Below are positions 1 through 6,661 of a stretch of 64,000 nt of DNA, in pieces. Position 1 is the stretch's first letter. The number at the start of each line of letters is the position of its first letter. Where the stretch lies: the NCBI GenBank assembly GCA_964495885.1, contig CAZBWO010000003.1, forward strand, positions 165,799 to 229,798. Direction: 5' to 3'. The position numbers were made by a program, and so were the translations under genes. This stretch comes from PALG01 sp964495885 (GTDB lineage Bacteria; Bacteroidota; Bacteroidia; Flavobacteriales; Flavobacteriaceae). The notes below the pieces were generated by a model. The model made no database searches, had not been told where the DNA came from, and saw only the letters and a program-made list of their open reading frames with translations.

Positions 1-675
1 CCGAAGTATGAACGAAGTATGTTCAACGGACTCTTTGCTGGGCGGGACGAGGTGTTGGTGAGTAGTTTAAAGGATAAGTTCTATAAAACCATGCAAACGG
101 CCAAAGCCCATTTGCGTGTGGCCGCCCAGCCGTATTACAGTCCGAAAGCCCGTATAATGACCGGCAGGATGGCCTTGGTATTTCTAATATTAATGGTAGT
201 GCTGTTTCCTATTGTGCTTTTTGTATGGAACTTTTGGGGGGCTTTGGTGACTTCCATCACCTGTATGGTATTGCTGATCATTAATTTAATCATTATGCGG
301 AAAAAGAACGCCAAGGGCAATGAAGCCTTGGCTCATTTAAAGGGCTTCCGAAACTTTGTAAAATTGGCAGAAACCCCACGTTTGAAATCCTTGATGGGGG
401 ACAATCCGCATTACTATGAAGACACCCTATCCTACGCCTTGGCCTTTGGATTGTTTGATAAATGGTCTAAGAAATTTGAAGGTCTGGAGATGAAACCCCC
501 GCAGTGGTATTCTTCCACGAGCGGTAATGCCTTTAACATGCACACCTTCTCCCGAAGCTTTTCCAGTGGTATATCTTCGGCGCAGAGTACCATGGTAAGT
601 TCCCCTAGTTCTTCGGGGAGCGGTGGTGGTTCCAGTGGTGGCGGCTTTGGCGGCGGTGGCGGCGGAAGCTGGTAG
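1..675 (+). CDS. DUF2207-type membrane protein, C-terminal part (5' end outside window)
   Basis: The reading frame is open from base 1, so the true start lies upstream and only the last 224 residues are visible. Two adjacent hydrophobic segments (encoded at about 169-300) are followed by a soluble part and a tail made almost only of Gly and Ser, ending GGGGGGSW. A membrane hairpin followed by a Gly/Ser-rich end is typical of the C-terminal half of DUF2207 proteins, predicted membrane proteins of unknown function. The ATG at 19 is probably internal. The gene is followed by a bidirectional terminator and converges on the minus-strand gene at 862-1323. The family call is from recall; the function is not known. 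Confidence 0.7.
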   Translation, partial: PKYERSMFNGLFAGRDEVLVSSLKDKFYKTMQTAKAHLRVAAQPYYSPKARIMTGRMALVFLILMVVLFPIVLFVWNFWGALVTSITCMVLLIINLIIMRKKNAKGNEALAHLKGFRNFVKLAETPRLKSLMGDNPHYYEDTLSYALAFGLFDKWSKKFEGLEMKPPQWYSSTSGNAFNMHTFSRSFSSGISSAQSTMVSSPSSSGSGGGSSGGGFGGGGGGSW

Positions 676-680
676 GGGGT

Positions 681-702
681 TAGTGAATGGTGAGTAGTGA
701 AT
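681..702 (+). repeat. Short direct repeat TAGTGAAT x2
   Basis: TAGTGAAT occurs at 681-688 and again at 695-702, just after the stop codon of the DUF2207-type gene. The rest of the 186-base gap holds only the terminator at 811-835. The repeat may be a remnant of low-complexity intergenic sequence; no function is implied. Confidence 0.35.
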
Positions 703-810
703 AGTTAGGGTTCTTATCCCAATTGAACATTAGATGCCGCATTAAGAAAAGCATAAAAAAACTGCCCTGTAGATTCATACATAATACCCGCTCCACCTAT
801 TTCAACAAAA

Positions 811-835
811 AAACCCGAGGGATTCCCTCGGGTTT
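811..835. terminator. Bidirectional Rho-independent terminator
   Basis: A perfect 11-bp stem (AAACCCGAGGG / CCCTCGGGTTT) closes a 3-base loop. A run of A precedes it and a run of T follows it, so it can work on both strands. It sits between the plus-strand gene ending at 675 and the minus-strand operon ending at 862. Confidence 0.9.
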
Positions 836-861
836 TCTTTTTTTCATAGCAATTTACTGAA

Positions 862-1323
862 TTACATATTGTTGCTGCTTAGTTGCACATCAATAGGACA
901 TCCTTCTGGGGTGTTACATACCTGTTTAAGGAAATTATAGTTTAAGGTTTCCCCAGCGACCATAATATCAAAACCTGCCGCTGTAGGGATTACCTTTACG
1001 GTATCGTCTTCTGGGGCTTTGTAACGTAACGTAATGGTGTTATCATACATATTGTCTACGTCATTGTCTACCATAATGGTGGTGGTTACGTTGTTTTCCG
1101 ACTTAACCCTAGTTTGTTCTTTCTTACTAAGGTTGTCCATTTTCACATAATCTGTTGCAGTGGTATTGATAGCTACGGTGTAGTCTATTACACCTTGGGT
1201 GCTCTTTACTTTAAATTTGTTGATTTTCGTTTGGCTAACTTCTTCCTTGTTGTCTGTCTGCGCGTAAGTACCCGCAAAAATGGTCATGGCAAAAAGTGCC
1301 AGCATGATTTTTAGTGTTTTCAT
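862..1323 (-). CDS. Secreted hypothetical protein
   Basis: This 153-residue protein starts with a clear signal peptide (MKTLKIMLALFAMTIFAGTYA, probably cut near A-Q). A longer frame starts at 1413, but the ATG at 1323 places the signal peptide at the N-terminus and is preferred. The mature part is rich in Thr, Val, Asp and Asn, suggesting a beta-rich periplasmic or surface protein. Two Cys near the C-terminus (in QVCNTPEGCP) could form a disulfide. I do not recognise the family. It is the last gene of a tight minus-strand run behind dps, the MscS channel, the YtxH gene and the holin-like gene, so it may be made with envelope stress proteins. The terminator at 811-835 lies 26 bases downstream. 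Confidence 0.7.
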   Translation of the reverse strand: MKTLKIMLALFAMTIFAGTYAQTDNKEEVSQTKINKFKVKSTQGVIDYTVAINTTATDYVKMDNLSKKEQTRVKSENNVTTTIMVDNDVDNMYDNTITLRYKAPEDDTVKVIPTAAGFDIMVAGETLNYNFLKQVCNTPEGCPIDVQLSSNNM

Positions 1324-1337
1324 AATGATTGTGTTTT

Positions 1338-1538
1338 TTATTTGATTAAACGTTGTATTGCGTATTTGATTCCTAGTTGGGATAGCTTCCGAACGATAGG
1401 ATGGGTTAACCATCCTTGTTGGAATCCTTGCTGAAGCGCTAGGTATTCGTGTTTAATTTCCTCACGAAGTACCTTTCGTTCCAGGTCTTTTTTCCGAAGT
1501 TCGGTAGCGATATCATCTAAGGATTGAAATGTTCTCAT
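1338..1538 (-). CDS. Small conserved-type charged protein (66 aa)
   Basis: Translation from the ATG at 1538 gives 66 residues beginning MRTFQSLDDIATELRKKDLE. The first 40 residues are strongly charged and look helical; there is no signal peptide or membrane span. A longer frame reaches 1583 but would overlap the preceding gene by 44 bases; the ATG at 1538 sits just after that gene's stop at 1540-1542, which suggests translational coupling. It lies between the holin-like membrane protein and the secreted protein in the stress operon. A cytoplasmic partner of the membrane protein is possible but unproven. The function is unknown. Confidence 0.65.
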   Translation of the reverse strand: MRTFQSLDDIATELRKKDLERKVLREEIKHEYLALQQGFQQGWLTHPIVRKLSQLGIKYAIQRLIK

Positions 1539-1539
1539 C

Positions 1540-1863
1540 TTAAAAGTATTTATCGGCCATTTTTTGAATGACGTATTTTTCAATCTTTTTCCGAAGCAAT
1601 AAGGCGACGCCTATAATTGCTACGTATCCAATTCCAATCCAAAGAAATCCTAAAACCGTACTGTCTAAGGCATCACCTAAACCAAAGGCTGCGGCAAGCG
1701 ATAGAAATAAGAGGGCAATCATGGCCAAGAAGGCGATAATGCTTTTCTTGACAACGCTGGCAGAGATGGAAGTTACTTGATAAAAGAACTTCAACTGCGC
1801 GTACTCATATTCCTTTTCGGCCAGTTGCTGGCCTAATTGGGCAGTATGTTTGAGGGTTTCCAT
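1540..1863 (-). CDS. Phage-holin-III-like / DUF1469-type small membrane protein
   Basis: This 107-residue protein has a charged helical N-terminus of about 35 residues, two hydrophobic segments (around residues 40-62 and 68-88) separated by a short loop, and a basic C-terminus. This is the pattern of the proteins often named 'phage holin family protein' in flavobacterial genomes. They are chromosomal, commonly next to YtxH genes, and not part of a prophage. The next gene upstream is a YtxH-domain gene 28 bases away and the 66-residue gene follows at once. It probably acts in the inner membrane with the YtxH protein; its molecular role is unknown. Confidence 0.75.
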   Translation of the reverse strand: METLKHTAQLGQQLAEKEYEYAQLKFFYQVTSISASVVKKSIIAFLAMIALLFLSLAAAFGLGDALDSTVLGFLWIGIGYVAIIGVALLLRKKIEKYVIQKMADKYF

Positions 1864-1891
1864 AGGGTCTATTTTGGTTGGTGGTTTAGGC

Positions 1892-2224
1892 TTACTTTGT
1901 ACTTAGCTTCTCGTTTTCTTTTCTAAGCTTTTCCAGTTTTTTCTCCAAGGCTACAATCACATCATCTGCTTTGTAGCTCATATCTGCCACCATTTGATCC
2001 AACTCATTTGAAAACTGGGTTTTCTTACTGGTAAAGGTGTTGGAGATTTGATCTGTAATTTCATTAGTCTTAGATACGATTGCATCTTTGGACTCCTTGG
2101 CGGTTTTCTTGATTTTCTTTCTTGTTTTGGTTCCTTTATCTGGAGCGAACAAGATTCCTAGGGTTGCGCCAATGGCTAATCCGCTTACAATTCCGGTGAT
2201 AATATTTCCTGTGTTATTTGACAT
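1892..2224 (-). CDS. YtxH domain-containing protein
   Basis: This 110-residue protein has one N-terminal membrane segment with the Gly-rich stretch GIVSGLAIGATLGILFAPDKG, the hallmark of the YtxH/gas-vesicle-like family. A Lys-rich stretch and a long amphipathic coiled-coil-like helix follow to the C-terminus. Family members are linked to general stress responses in other bacteria, but their biochemical role is unclear. It lies 41 bases downstream of the MscS-type gene and 28 bases upstream of the holin-like gene. Confidence 0.85.
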   Translation of the reverse strand: MSNNTGNIITGIVSGLAIGATLGILFAPDKGTKTRKKIKKTAKESKDAIVSKTNEITDQISNTFTSKKTQFSNELDQMVADMSYKADDVIVALEKKLEKLRKENEKLSTK

Positions 2225-2265
2225 AATAGTTGTTTTTATGGTTAAACTTGATTTATATAATTTTT

Positions 2266-3183
2266 TTAGTTCTGTTCGAAAGCATTTTCCCTTTGTAGTG
2301 CATTCGTCTGCAAAGTATTGTTGAACTGCAGTGTACGAATGGGGAAGGGTATGTTGATGCCTTCGCGATCAAATGCTTTTTTAATTTCAATAATCCCTTT
2401 GCTTTTGGCCCGTAATTTTTCCAAGCCATTTTCACTGTCTACCCAATAACGGCAGAGAAAGTTGATGGAACTGTCTCCAAATTCCTCGTAGTAGAATTCT
2501 ACTTCATCTGGCGATGCTACTTGATCAAAGGTATTGGCAATCGTTTCTTTTACAATCCGCTCAACTTTTGTTAAGTCACTTTCATAGCCTATACCACAGT
2601 AAATCATGATACGCATTTTGGTAGTGAGCGTATAATTCTTCATGGGGTTTTCAATGATGGTTTTATTCGGAATAATTACTTTGTTGTTGTCTGCTTCCTT
2701 CAGTACAAAATAATTGAGATTAATATCTATCACTTCCCCAGCAAATCCATTGGTTTCCACCCAGTCCCCTAATCGTATATTTTTTCGGAAGGATAATACA
2801 ATTCCAGAGAAGGTGTTACTCAAAGTCCCCTGAAGCGCAAGTCCTATGACCAATCCAGAAACTCCTGCAGCAGATATAAGTGCCGTGAGTGTTTTCCCGA
2901 GATTTAATGCTCCCAATGCTAGAAATAATCCTACCAAGACTACTACTACAGAGGCCGCTCTGGCGATAAGTTTGGTCACCGAATTTTGGGAACCTCTTTT
3001 GTAGGCAATCTTTAGGGAAACATTGTATACCAATCTGGAAATGAAATAAGCAATCACCATTACAATCAAGGCAATGCCTATATTGGGTAGGTTTTCTATG
3101 AAAGCGTCCCACCAATTACCCAATTTGGTATAAATAGTCTCTAGGGGTTGTGTAGAAGGATTTACATCTTCTTGCATCATCAT
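2266..3183 (-). CDS. mscS: Small-conductance mechanosensitive channel (MscS family)
   Basis: The 305-residue protein has three N-terminal membrane segments. The pore-lining third helix is Gly/Ala-rich (ISAAGVSGLVIGLALQGTLS), followed by the MscS beta domain (FRKNIRLGDWVE...GEVIDINLNYFVLKEADN...IIPNKTI) and an alpha/beta C-terminal domain. The length matches simple MscS channels (about 280-310). Such channels release solutes at hypo-osmotic shock. Three Met codons begin the frame (3183, 3180, 3177) and the true start is uncertain among them. It lies 27 bases downstream of dps on the same strand, which supports a stress operon. Confidence 0.93.
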   Translation of the reverse strand: MMMQEDVNPSTQPLETIYTKLGNWWDAFIENLPNIGIALIVMVIAYFISRLVYNVSLKIAYKRGSQNSVTKLIARAASVVVVLVGLFLALGALNLGKTLTALISAAGVSGLVIGLALQGTLSNTFSGIVLSFRKNIRLGDWVETNGFAGEVIDINLNYFVLKEADNNKVIIPNKTIIENPMKNYTLTTKMRIMIYCGIGYESDLTKVERIVKETIANTFDQVASPDEVEFYYEEFGDSSINFLCRYWVDSENGLEKLRAKSKGIIEIKKAFDREGINIPFPIRTLQFNNTLQTNALQRENAFEQN

Positions 3184-3210
3184 TTTGTTTTGGTTAGTGT
3201 GATTTGGTTA

Positions 3211-3732
3211 TTATGCGTTGGTTTTTGTTACCGATTTCATATCGGCTTGACGCAATTTTTCATGTCCTGTTTTAGACCATGCGTTGAGCATCCATGTTTG
3301 TTTTTCCAGCTCGCGGATATAACCGCCCATCATATCTATGGTTCCTTCATCTTCTGCGGCTTCAGCTTTGGAAAGGACATCCTTCATTTGTTCTAAAAGG
3401 TGAGAATGATCCTGGATTAATCGCGTTACCATTTCTTGGTCCTCTATTAAAGAAGGTACTTCTTGTAGTGTAGATAGTTTCAGATAATCACTCATTTTAC
3501 TTACTGGGTGAAATCGTAGGGTAAGAATGCGTTCAGCAATTTCATCAATTTTCGTACGCGCATCTCCGTATAAATCTTCAAACTTCTCGTGTAGGTCGAA
3601 GAAATTATGACCTAAAATGTTCCAATGAAAATTTCGAAGGTTTTGGTAGTATACATGATAATCTGCCAAAAGTAAATTTAGGGATACTACGGTTGGCATC
3701 AGTTTTTCTTCGTTTGTATGAAGATAGTTCAT
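3211..3732 (-). CDS. dps: Dps family DNA-binding/ferritin-like protein
   Basis: From the ATG at 3732 the protein has 173 residues. It contains the Dps ferroxidase signature: RNFHWNILGHNFFDLHEKFE, then DEIAERI in the second helix. The four-helix ferritin-like core spans about residues 15-160. Dps proteins form 12-mers that oxidise and store iron and protect DNA in oxidative stress and starvation. An in-frame ATG at 3771 would add 13 residues, but a promoter-like box at 3772-3779 lies just upstream of it and leaves no leader, so 3732 is preferred. First gene of the minus-strand run ending at 862. Confidence 0.93.
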   Translation of the reverse strand: MNYLHTNEEKLMPTVVSLNLLLADYHVYYQNLRNFHWNILGHNFFDLHEKFEDLYGDARTKIDEIAERILTLRFHPVSKMSDYLKLSTLQEVPSLIEDQEMVTRLIQDHSHLLEQMKDVLSKAEAAEDEGTIDMMGGYIRELEKQTWMLNAWSKTGHEKLRQADMKSVTKTNA

Positions 3733-3771
3733 GATAATATGTTTTAAATGGTTTACGTTTAATTTCACCAT

Positions 3772-3802
3772 CTAAAGTATCATGAATAATGGCTTACGTC
3801 AA
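3772..3802 (-). promoter_or_regulatory. Probable promoter of the dps operon
   Basis: On the minus strand a TTG (complement of 3800-3802) is followed after 20 bases by TACTTTAG (complement of 3772-3779), one mismatch from the Bacteroidota -7 consensus TAnnTTTG. It lies 40 bases upstream of the chosen dps start. Confidence 0.4.
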
Positions 3803-3815
3803 GGAGTTTAACTCC
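3803..3815. promoter_or_regulatory. Small palindrome beside the dps -33 box
   Basis: GGAGTT-T-AACTCC is a perfect inverted repeat directly next to the proposed -33 TTG of the dps promoter. It could be a regulator site, but a 13-base palindrome may also arise by chance. Confidence 0.25.
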
Positions 3816-3829
3816 CTTTAACCTTCCCT

Positions 3830-3862
3830 AAAAAGGCTTTAACTTAAATTGTGTTAAAAGCC
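3830..3862 (-). terminator. Terminator downstream of the tandem usp gene
   Basis: Read on the minus strand, GGCTTTTAAC pairs with GTTAAAGCC (one bulged base) around a 9-base loop and is followed by TTTTT. It lies about 74 bases after the usp stop, so usp and dps are probably separate transcripts. Confidence 0.6.
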
Positions 3863-3935
3863 GGGGCGGAATGTTAACAACTTAACAGTGTGAATTGTTG
3901 AGCCCATATGGAATATAGGCTAAGCGCTATTCTTA

Positions 3936-4757
3936 TTATGAAATCCTGAAGGTAATCACCGGTCTGTTGGCATGGTTTACCAGATCTTCACTAATACTCC
4001 CATTAAAGAAATGAGCAATTCCCTTTCTACCATGGGTACTCATTCCTATAAGTTGCATATTATGCTCTTTGGCAAATTCAAGGATGCCTTTTTCCACTGC
4101 GGTTTCATTGTAGACATGTAAGCTAATGCGTTCAGGATCTACTCCTTTTGTAAAATCGTTCATCATTTGTTTAGCTTCGCTGCTGGTTTTAAATCCGGTA
4201 GGGGTGTTTACATAAAGGAGGTGTAGGTGGGCATCTAATCCCTGTGCAAATTGTAAAGCTTGTTGAAAGGGTTTTTTACATTCCTTGGAAAAGTCGGTGG
4301 CAAACACAAAATCCTTTACTTTAAAATCCCTGTGTTCATTCTTGATTACCAATACAGGAATTTTGGAAGTACGCACTACTTTTTCGGTATTGCTACCTAT
4401 AAACATCTCTCTAAATCCGCTGGCGCCATGGGAACCCATTACAATTAAATCTATGTTGTTGTTTTTTACAGACGTTTGGATGTCCTCGTAGATTTCCCCG
4501 TGTCCAATGCTTTCTTGGATTTTCACTTCCTTGAGGTAGGGTTTTTTAAACAGTTCCTCAAATTCCTTTTCGGCCAATTTGATAAAAAACAAAGCTTCCG
4601 GAAGTTCCCCGGTATTGCTGTTGGCAAGGTGCAGTGGCATTTCCATGGAATGGTGCAAAAAGATTTCACTATCATTCTGACTTGCAATCTGTACAGCTAC
4701 TTTTAAGGCTTGTTCGGCCTGTTGCGAAAAATCGGTTGGTACGAGGATACGTTTCAT
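3936..4757 (-). CDS. Tandem universal stress protein (UspA family)
   Basis: The 273 residues hold two Usp domains (about 1-140 and 145-273). The first begins MKRILVPTDFS and carries the ATP-binding loop GSHG-x9-GS (in GSHGASGFREMFIGSN). The second begins FVFATDFSKEC and has STHG-x9-GS, with Ser in place of the first Gly, so nucleotide binding in the second half may be weaker. Usp proteins are cytoplasmic stress factors induced by starvation or oxidative stress. The gene stands alone between a terminator and the rimP promoter region, with a 15-base palindrome 10 bases ahead of its start. Confidence 0.93.
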   Translation of the reverse strand: MKRILVPTDFSQQAEQALKVAVQIASQNDSEIFLHHSMEMPLHLANSNTGELPEALFFIKLAEKEFEELFKKPYLKEVKIQESIGHGEIYEDIQTSVKNNNIDLIVMGSHGASGFREMFIGSNTEKVVRTSKIPVLVIKNEHRDFKVKDFVFATDFSKECKKPFQQALQFAQGLDAHLHLLYVNTPTGFKTSSEAKQMMNDFTKGVDPERISLHVYNETAVEKGILEFAKEHNMQLIGMSTHGRKGIAHFFNGSISEDLVNHANRPVITFRIS

Positions 4758-4767
4758 AAGTTATATG

Positions 4768-4782
4768 GGTTCAAATTGAACC
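4768..4782. promoter_or_regulatory. 15-base palindrome upstream of usp
   Basis: GGTTCAA-A-TTGAACC is a perfect inverted repeat just ahead of the usp start codon at 4757. Its position is right for an operator or a 5' leader hairpin; no regulator can be named. Confidence 0.35.
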
Positions 4783-4837
4783 TTGAAAATACAAAAATCC
4801 GAAGAACCCTTAAATTTTTTTATCAGAAAAAATGTGG

Positions 4838-4845
4838 TATATTTG
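4838..4845 (+). promoter_or_regulatory. -7 box of the rimP-nusA-infB promoter
   Basis: TATATTTG fits TAnnTTTG exactly. Transcription would begin near 4850-4853, leaving a leader of about 55-60 bases that contains the hairpin at 4871-4891. No clear TTG -33 box is visible. Confidence 0.65.
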
Positions 4846-4870
4846 CAGCGAATTTATGAGTAACCAGCGC

Positions 4871-4896
4871 GAGGGGACAAAAAGTCCCCTCTTTTT
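4871..4896 (+). terminator. Terminator-like hairpin in the rimP leader
   Basis: GAGGGGAC (4871-4878) pairs perfectly with GTCCCCTC (4884-4891) across a 5-base A loop and is followed by TTTTT. It ends 12 bases before the rimP ATG at 4909 and lies downstream of the -7 box, so it looks like a leader attenuator rather than the end of another gene. The nearest gene upstream, usp, is transcribed away from it. Confidence 0.65.
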
Positions 4897-4908
4897 ATAG
4901 CCCTATTC

Positions 4909-5370
4909 ATGGAAGAAAAAGTAGCCAAATTGGTGCAGGAAGCATTGGAGGAACGTCCCTCCCTATTCCTCATTTCCCTTACGGTGACACCTGCAAATCA
5001 GATTACTGTTGTAATTGATGGTGACGAAGGAGTGACCGTACAGGATTGTGTGGAGGTAAGCAGAGCGGTGGAACACCAGCTGGACCGGGAAGAAACAGAT
5101 TTCTCCCTAGAGGTTTTTTCGGCGGGGGTTTCAGAGCCATTGCAGCAAGTGAGGCAATATCAGAAAAACGTGGGCAGGGAATTAAAAGTAACCATGGAAA
5201 ACAGTGTGTTGAATGGCACACTTTCCAAAGTAACAGAAAATAACATTGTATTACAATGGAAGGTGCGGGAACCCAAACCGGTAGGGAAAGGGAAACATAC
5301 CGTACAAAAAGAGGCCACCGTGCCGTACACAGATATTAAAGAAGCAAAAGTGATGGTAAAATTTAAGTAA
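4909..5370 (+). CDS. rimP: Ribosome maturation factor RimP
   Basis: The 153-residue protein has the two-domain RimP form: an N-terminal alpha/beta domain with VVIDGDEGVTVQDCVEVSRA (DGD...C...S motif), then a small C-terminal beta-barrel (about 85-153). RimP is a cytoplasmic 30S assembly factor. The order rimP-nusA-infB is one of the most widely kept bacterial operons, and nusA starts 3 bases after the rimP stop. The start follows the leader hairpin closely, so hairpin formation may affect both read-through and ribosome access. Confidence 0.95.
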   Translation: MEEKVAKLVQEALEERPSLFLISLTVTPANQITVVIDGDEGVTVQDCVEVSRAVEHQLDREETDFSLEVFSAGVSEPLQQVRQYQKNVGRELKVTMENSVLNGTLSKVTENNIVLQWKVREPKPVGKGKHTVQKEATVPYTDIKEAKVMVKFK

Positions 5371-5372
5371 CT

Positions 5373-6605
5373 ATGGAAAATCTAGCCCTAATTGAATCTT
5401 TTTCAGAGTTCAAGGATGACAAACTAATAGATAGGGTCACCCTTATGGCCATTTTGGAAGAAGTCTTTCGGAATGCCTTAAAGAAAAAATACGGAAGTGA
5501 TGATAATTTCGATATTATCATCAACCCAGATAAAGGGGATATGGAAATTTGGCGGAACCGTGTGGTAGTAGCAGATGGCGAGGTGGAAGAGCCTAATGAA
5601 GAGATTTCGCTTTCGGAAGCCCGAAAGATTGAGGAAGACTTTGAAATTGGCGAGGATGTTTCCGAGGAAGTAAAGCTGGCCGATTTGGGAAGACGTTCCA
5701 TTTTGGCATTACGTCAAAACCTTATTTCAAAAATACACGAACACGACAACACCAATATATACAAGCAGTTCAAGGAGCTGGAAGGTGAAATCTACACCGC
5801 AGAGGTGCATCACATTCGTCATAGAGCTGTTATTTTGTTGGATGATGAAGGAAATGAAATCATCCTTCCTAAGGACAAGCAAATTCCTTCCGATTTCTTC
5901 CGTAAGGGAGATAACGTTCGCGGAATTATTGAAAGCGTGGAACTCAAAGGAAATAAGCCGCTTATCATCATGTCACGGGCCAATCCGTTGTTCTTGGAAA
6001 AACTCTTCGAACAGGAAATCCCAGAAGTGTTTGATGGCTTGATCACCATTAAAAAGGTGGTACGTATCCCAGGAGAAAAAGCAAAAGTTGCCGTAGATTC
6101 CTATGATGATCGTATTGATCCCGTAGGAGCTTGTGTGGGTATGAAAGGATCCCGTATTCACGGGATTGTTCGTGAATTGGGCAATGAAAACATTGATGTG
6201 ATCAATTACACCAATAACATAAACTTGTTTATTACCCGTGCCTTGAGTCCAGCCCGTGTGACATCTATTTCCTTAAATGAGGACACCAAACGAGCAGAAG
6301 TATTGCTGAAACCGGAAGAGGTATCCAAGGCCATTGGCCGTGGAGGTCATAATATTCGTTTGGCAGGACAACTAACTGGTTATGAAATTGATGTGCTTCG
6401 GGAAGGAGCGGAAGAAGATGTGGAACTCACTGAATTTTCCGATGAAATTGAAGAGTGGATCATTGATGAATTCCGAAAAATTGGATTGGACACGGCCAAG
6501 AGTGTCTTGGAAAAAGACCTTCAGTTTTTGGTAAGCCGCACCGATTTGGAAGAGGAGACCATTACGGAGGTAATCAATATATTAAAGGAAGAATTTGAAG
6601 AGTAG
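5373..6605 (+). CDS. nusA: Transcription termination/antitermination factor NusA
   Basis: The 410 residues show the N-terminal polymerase-binding domain (about 1-125, with the ALKKKYG motif), an S1 domain (about 130-200) and two KH domains (about 200-345), including GACVGMKGSRIHGIVRELGN and KAIGRGGHNIRLAGQLTGYE. The long acidic repeats of some NusA proteins are absent; a short C-terminal region ends ILKEEFEE. NusA binds RNA polymerase and RNA and tunes pausing and termination, so a role at the terminator-like hairpin of its own operon is plausible. It lies 3 bases after rimP and 56 bases before infB. Confidence 0.97.
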   Translation: MENLALIESFSEFKDDKLIDRVTLMAILEEVFRNALKKKYGSDDNFDIIINPDKGDMEIWRNRVVVADGEVEEPNEEISLSEARKIEEDFEIGEDVSEEVKLADLGRRSILALRQNLISKIHEHDNTNIYKQFKELEGEIYTAEVHHIRHRAVILLDDEGNEIILPKDKQIPSDFFRKGDNVRGIIESVELKGNKPLIIMSRANPLFLEKLFEQEIPEVFDGLITIKKVVRIPGEKAKVAVDSYDDRIDPVGACVGMKGSRIHGIVRELGNENIDVINYTNNINLFITRALSPARVTSISLNEDTKRAEVLLKPEEVSKAIGRGGHNIRLAGQLTGYEIDVLREGAEEDVELTEFSDEIEEWIIDEFRKIGLDTAKSVLEKDLQFLVSRTDLEEETITEVINILKEEFEE

Positions 6606-6661
6606 TCAAAACTTTAACTACTTTTACAACGCAAATACAAAAAACAACAGGGAAGCAGTAT

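Noticed and set aside
1540..1863. Holin-like gene as a sign of a prophage
   Set aside because: No other phage gene is nearby; this family is chromosomal in many flavobacteria and pairs with YtxH genes.
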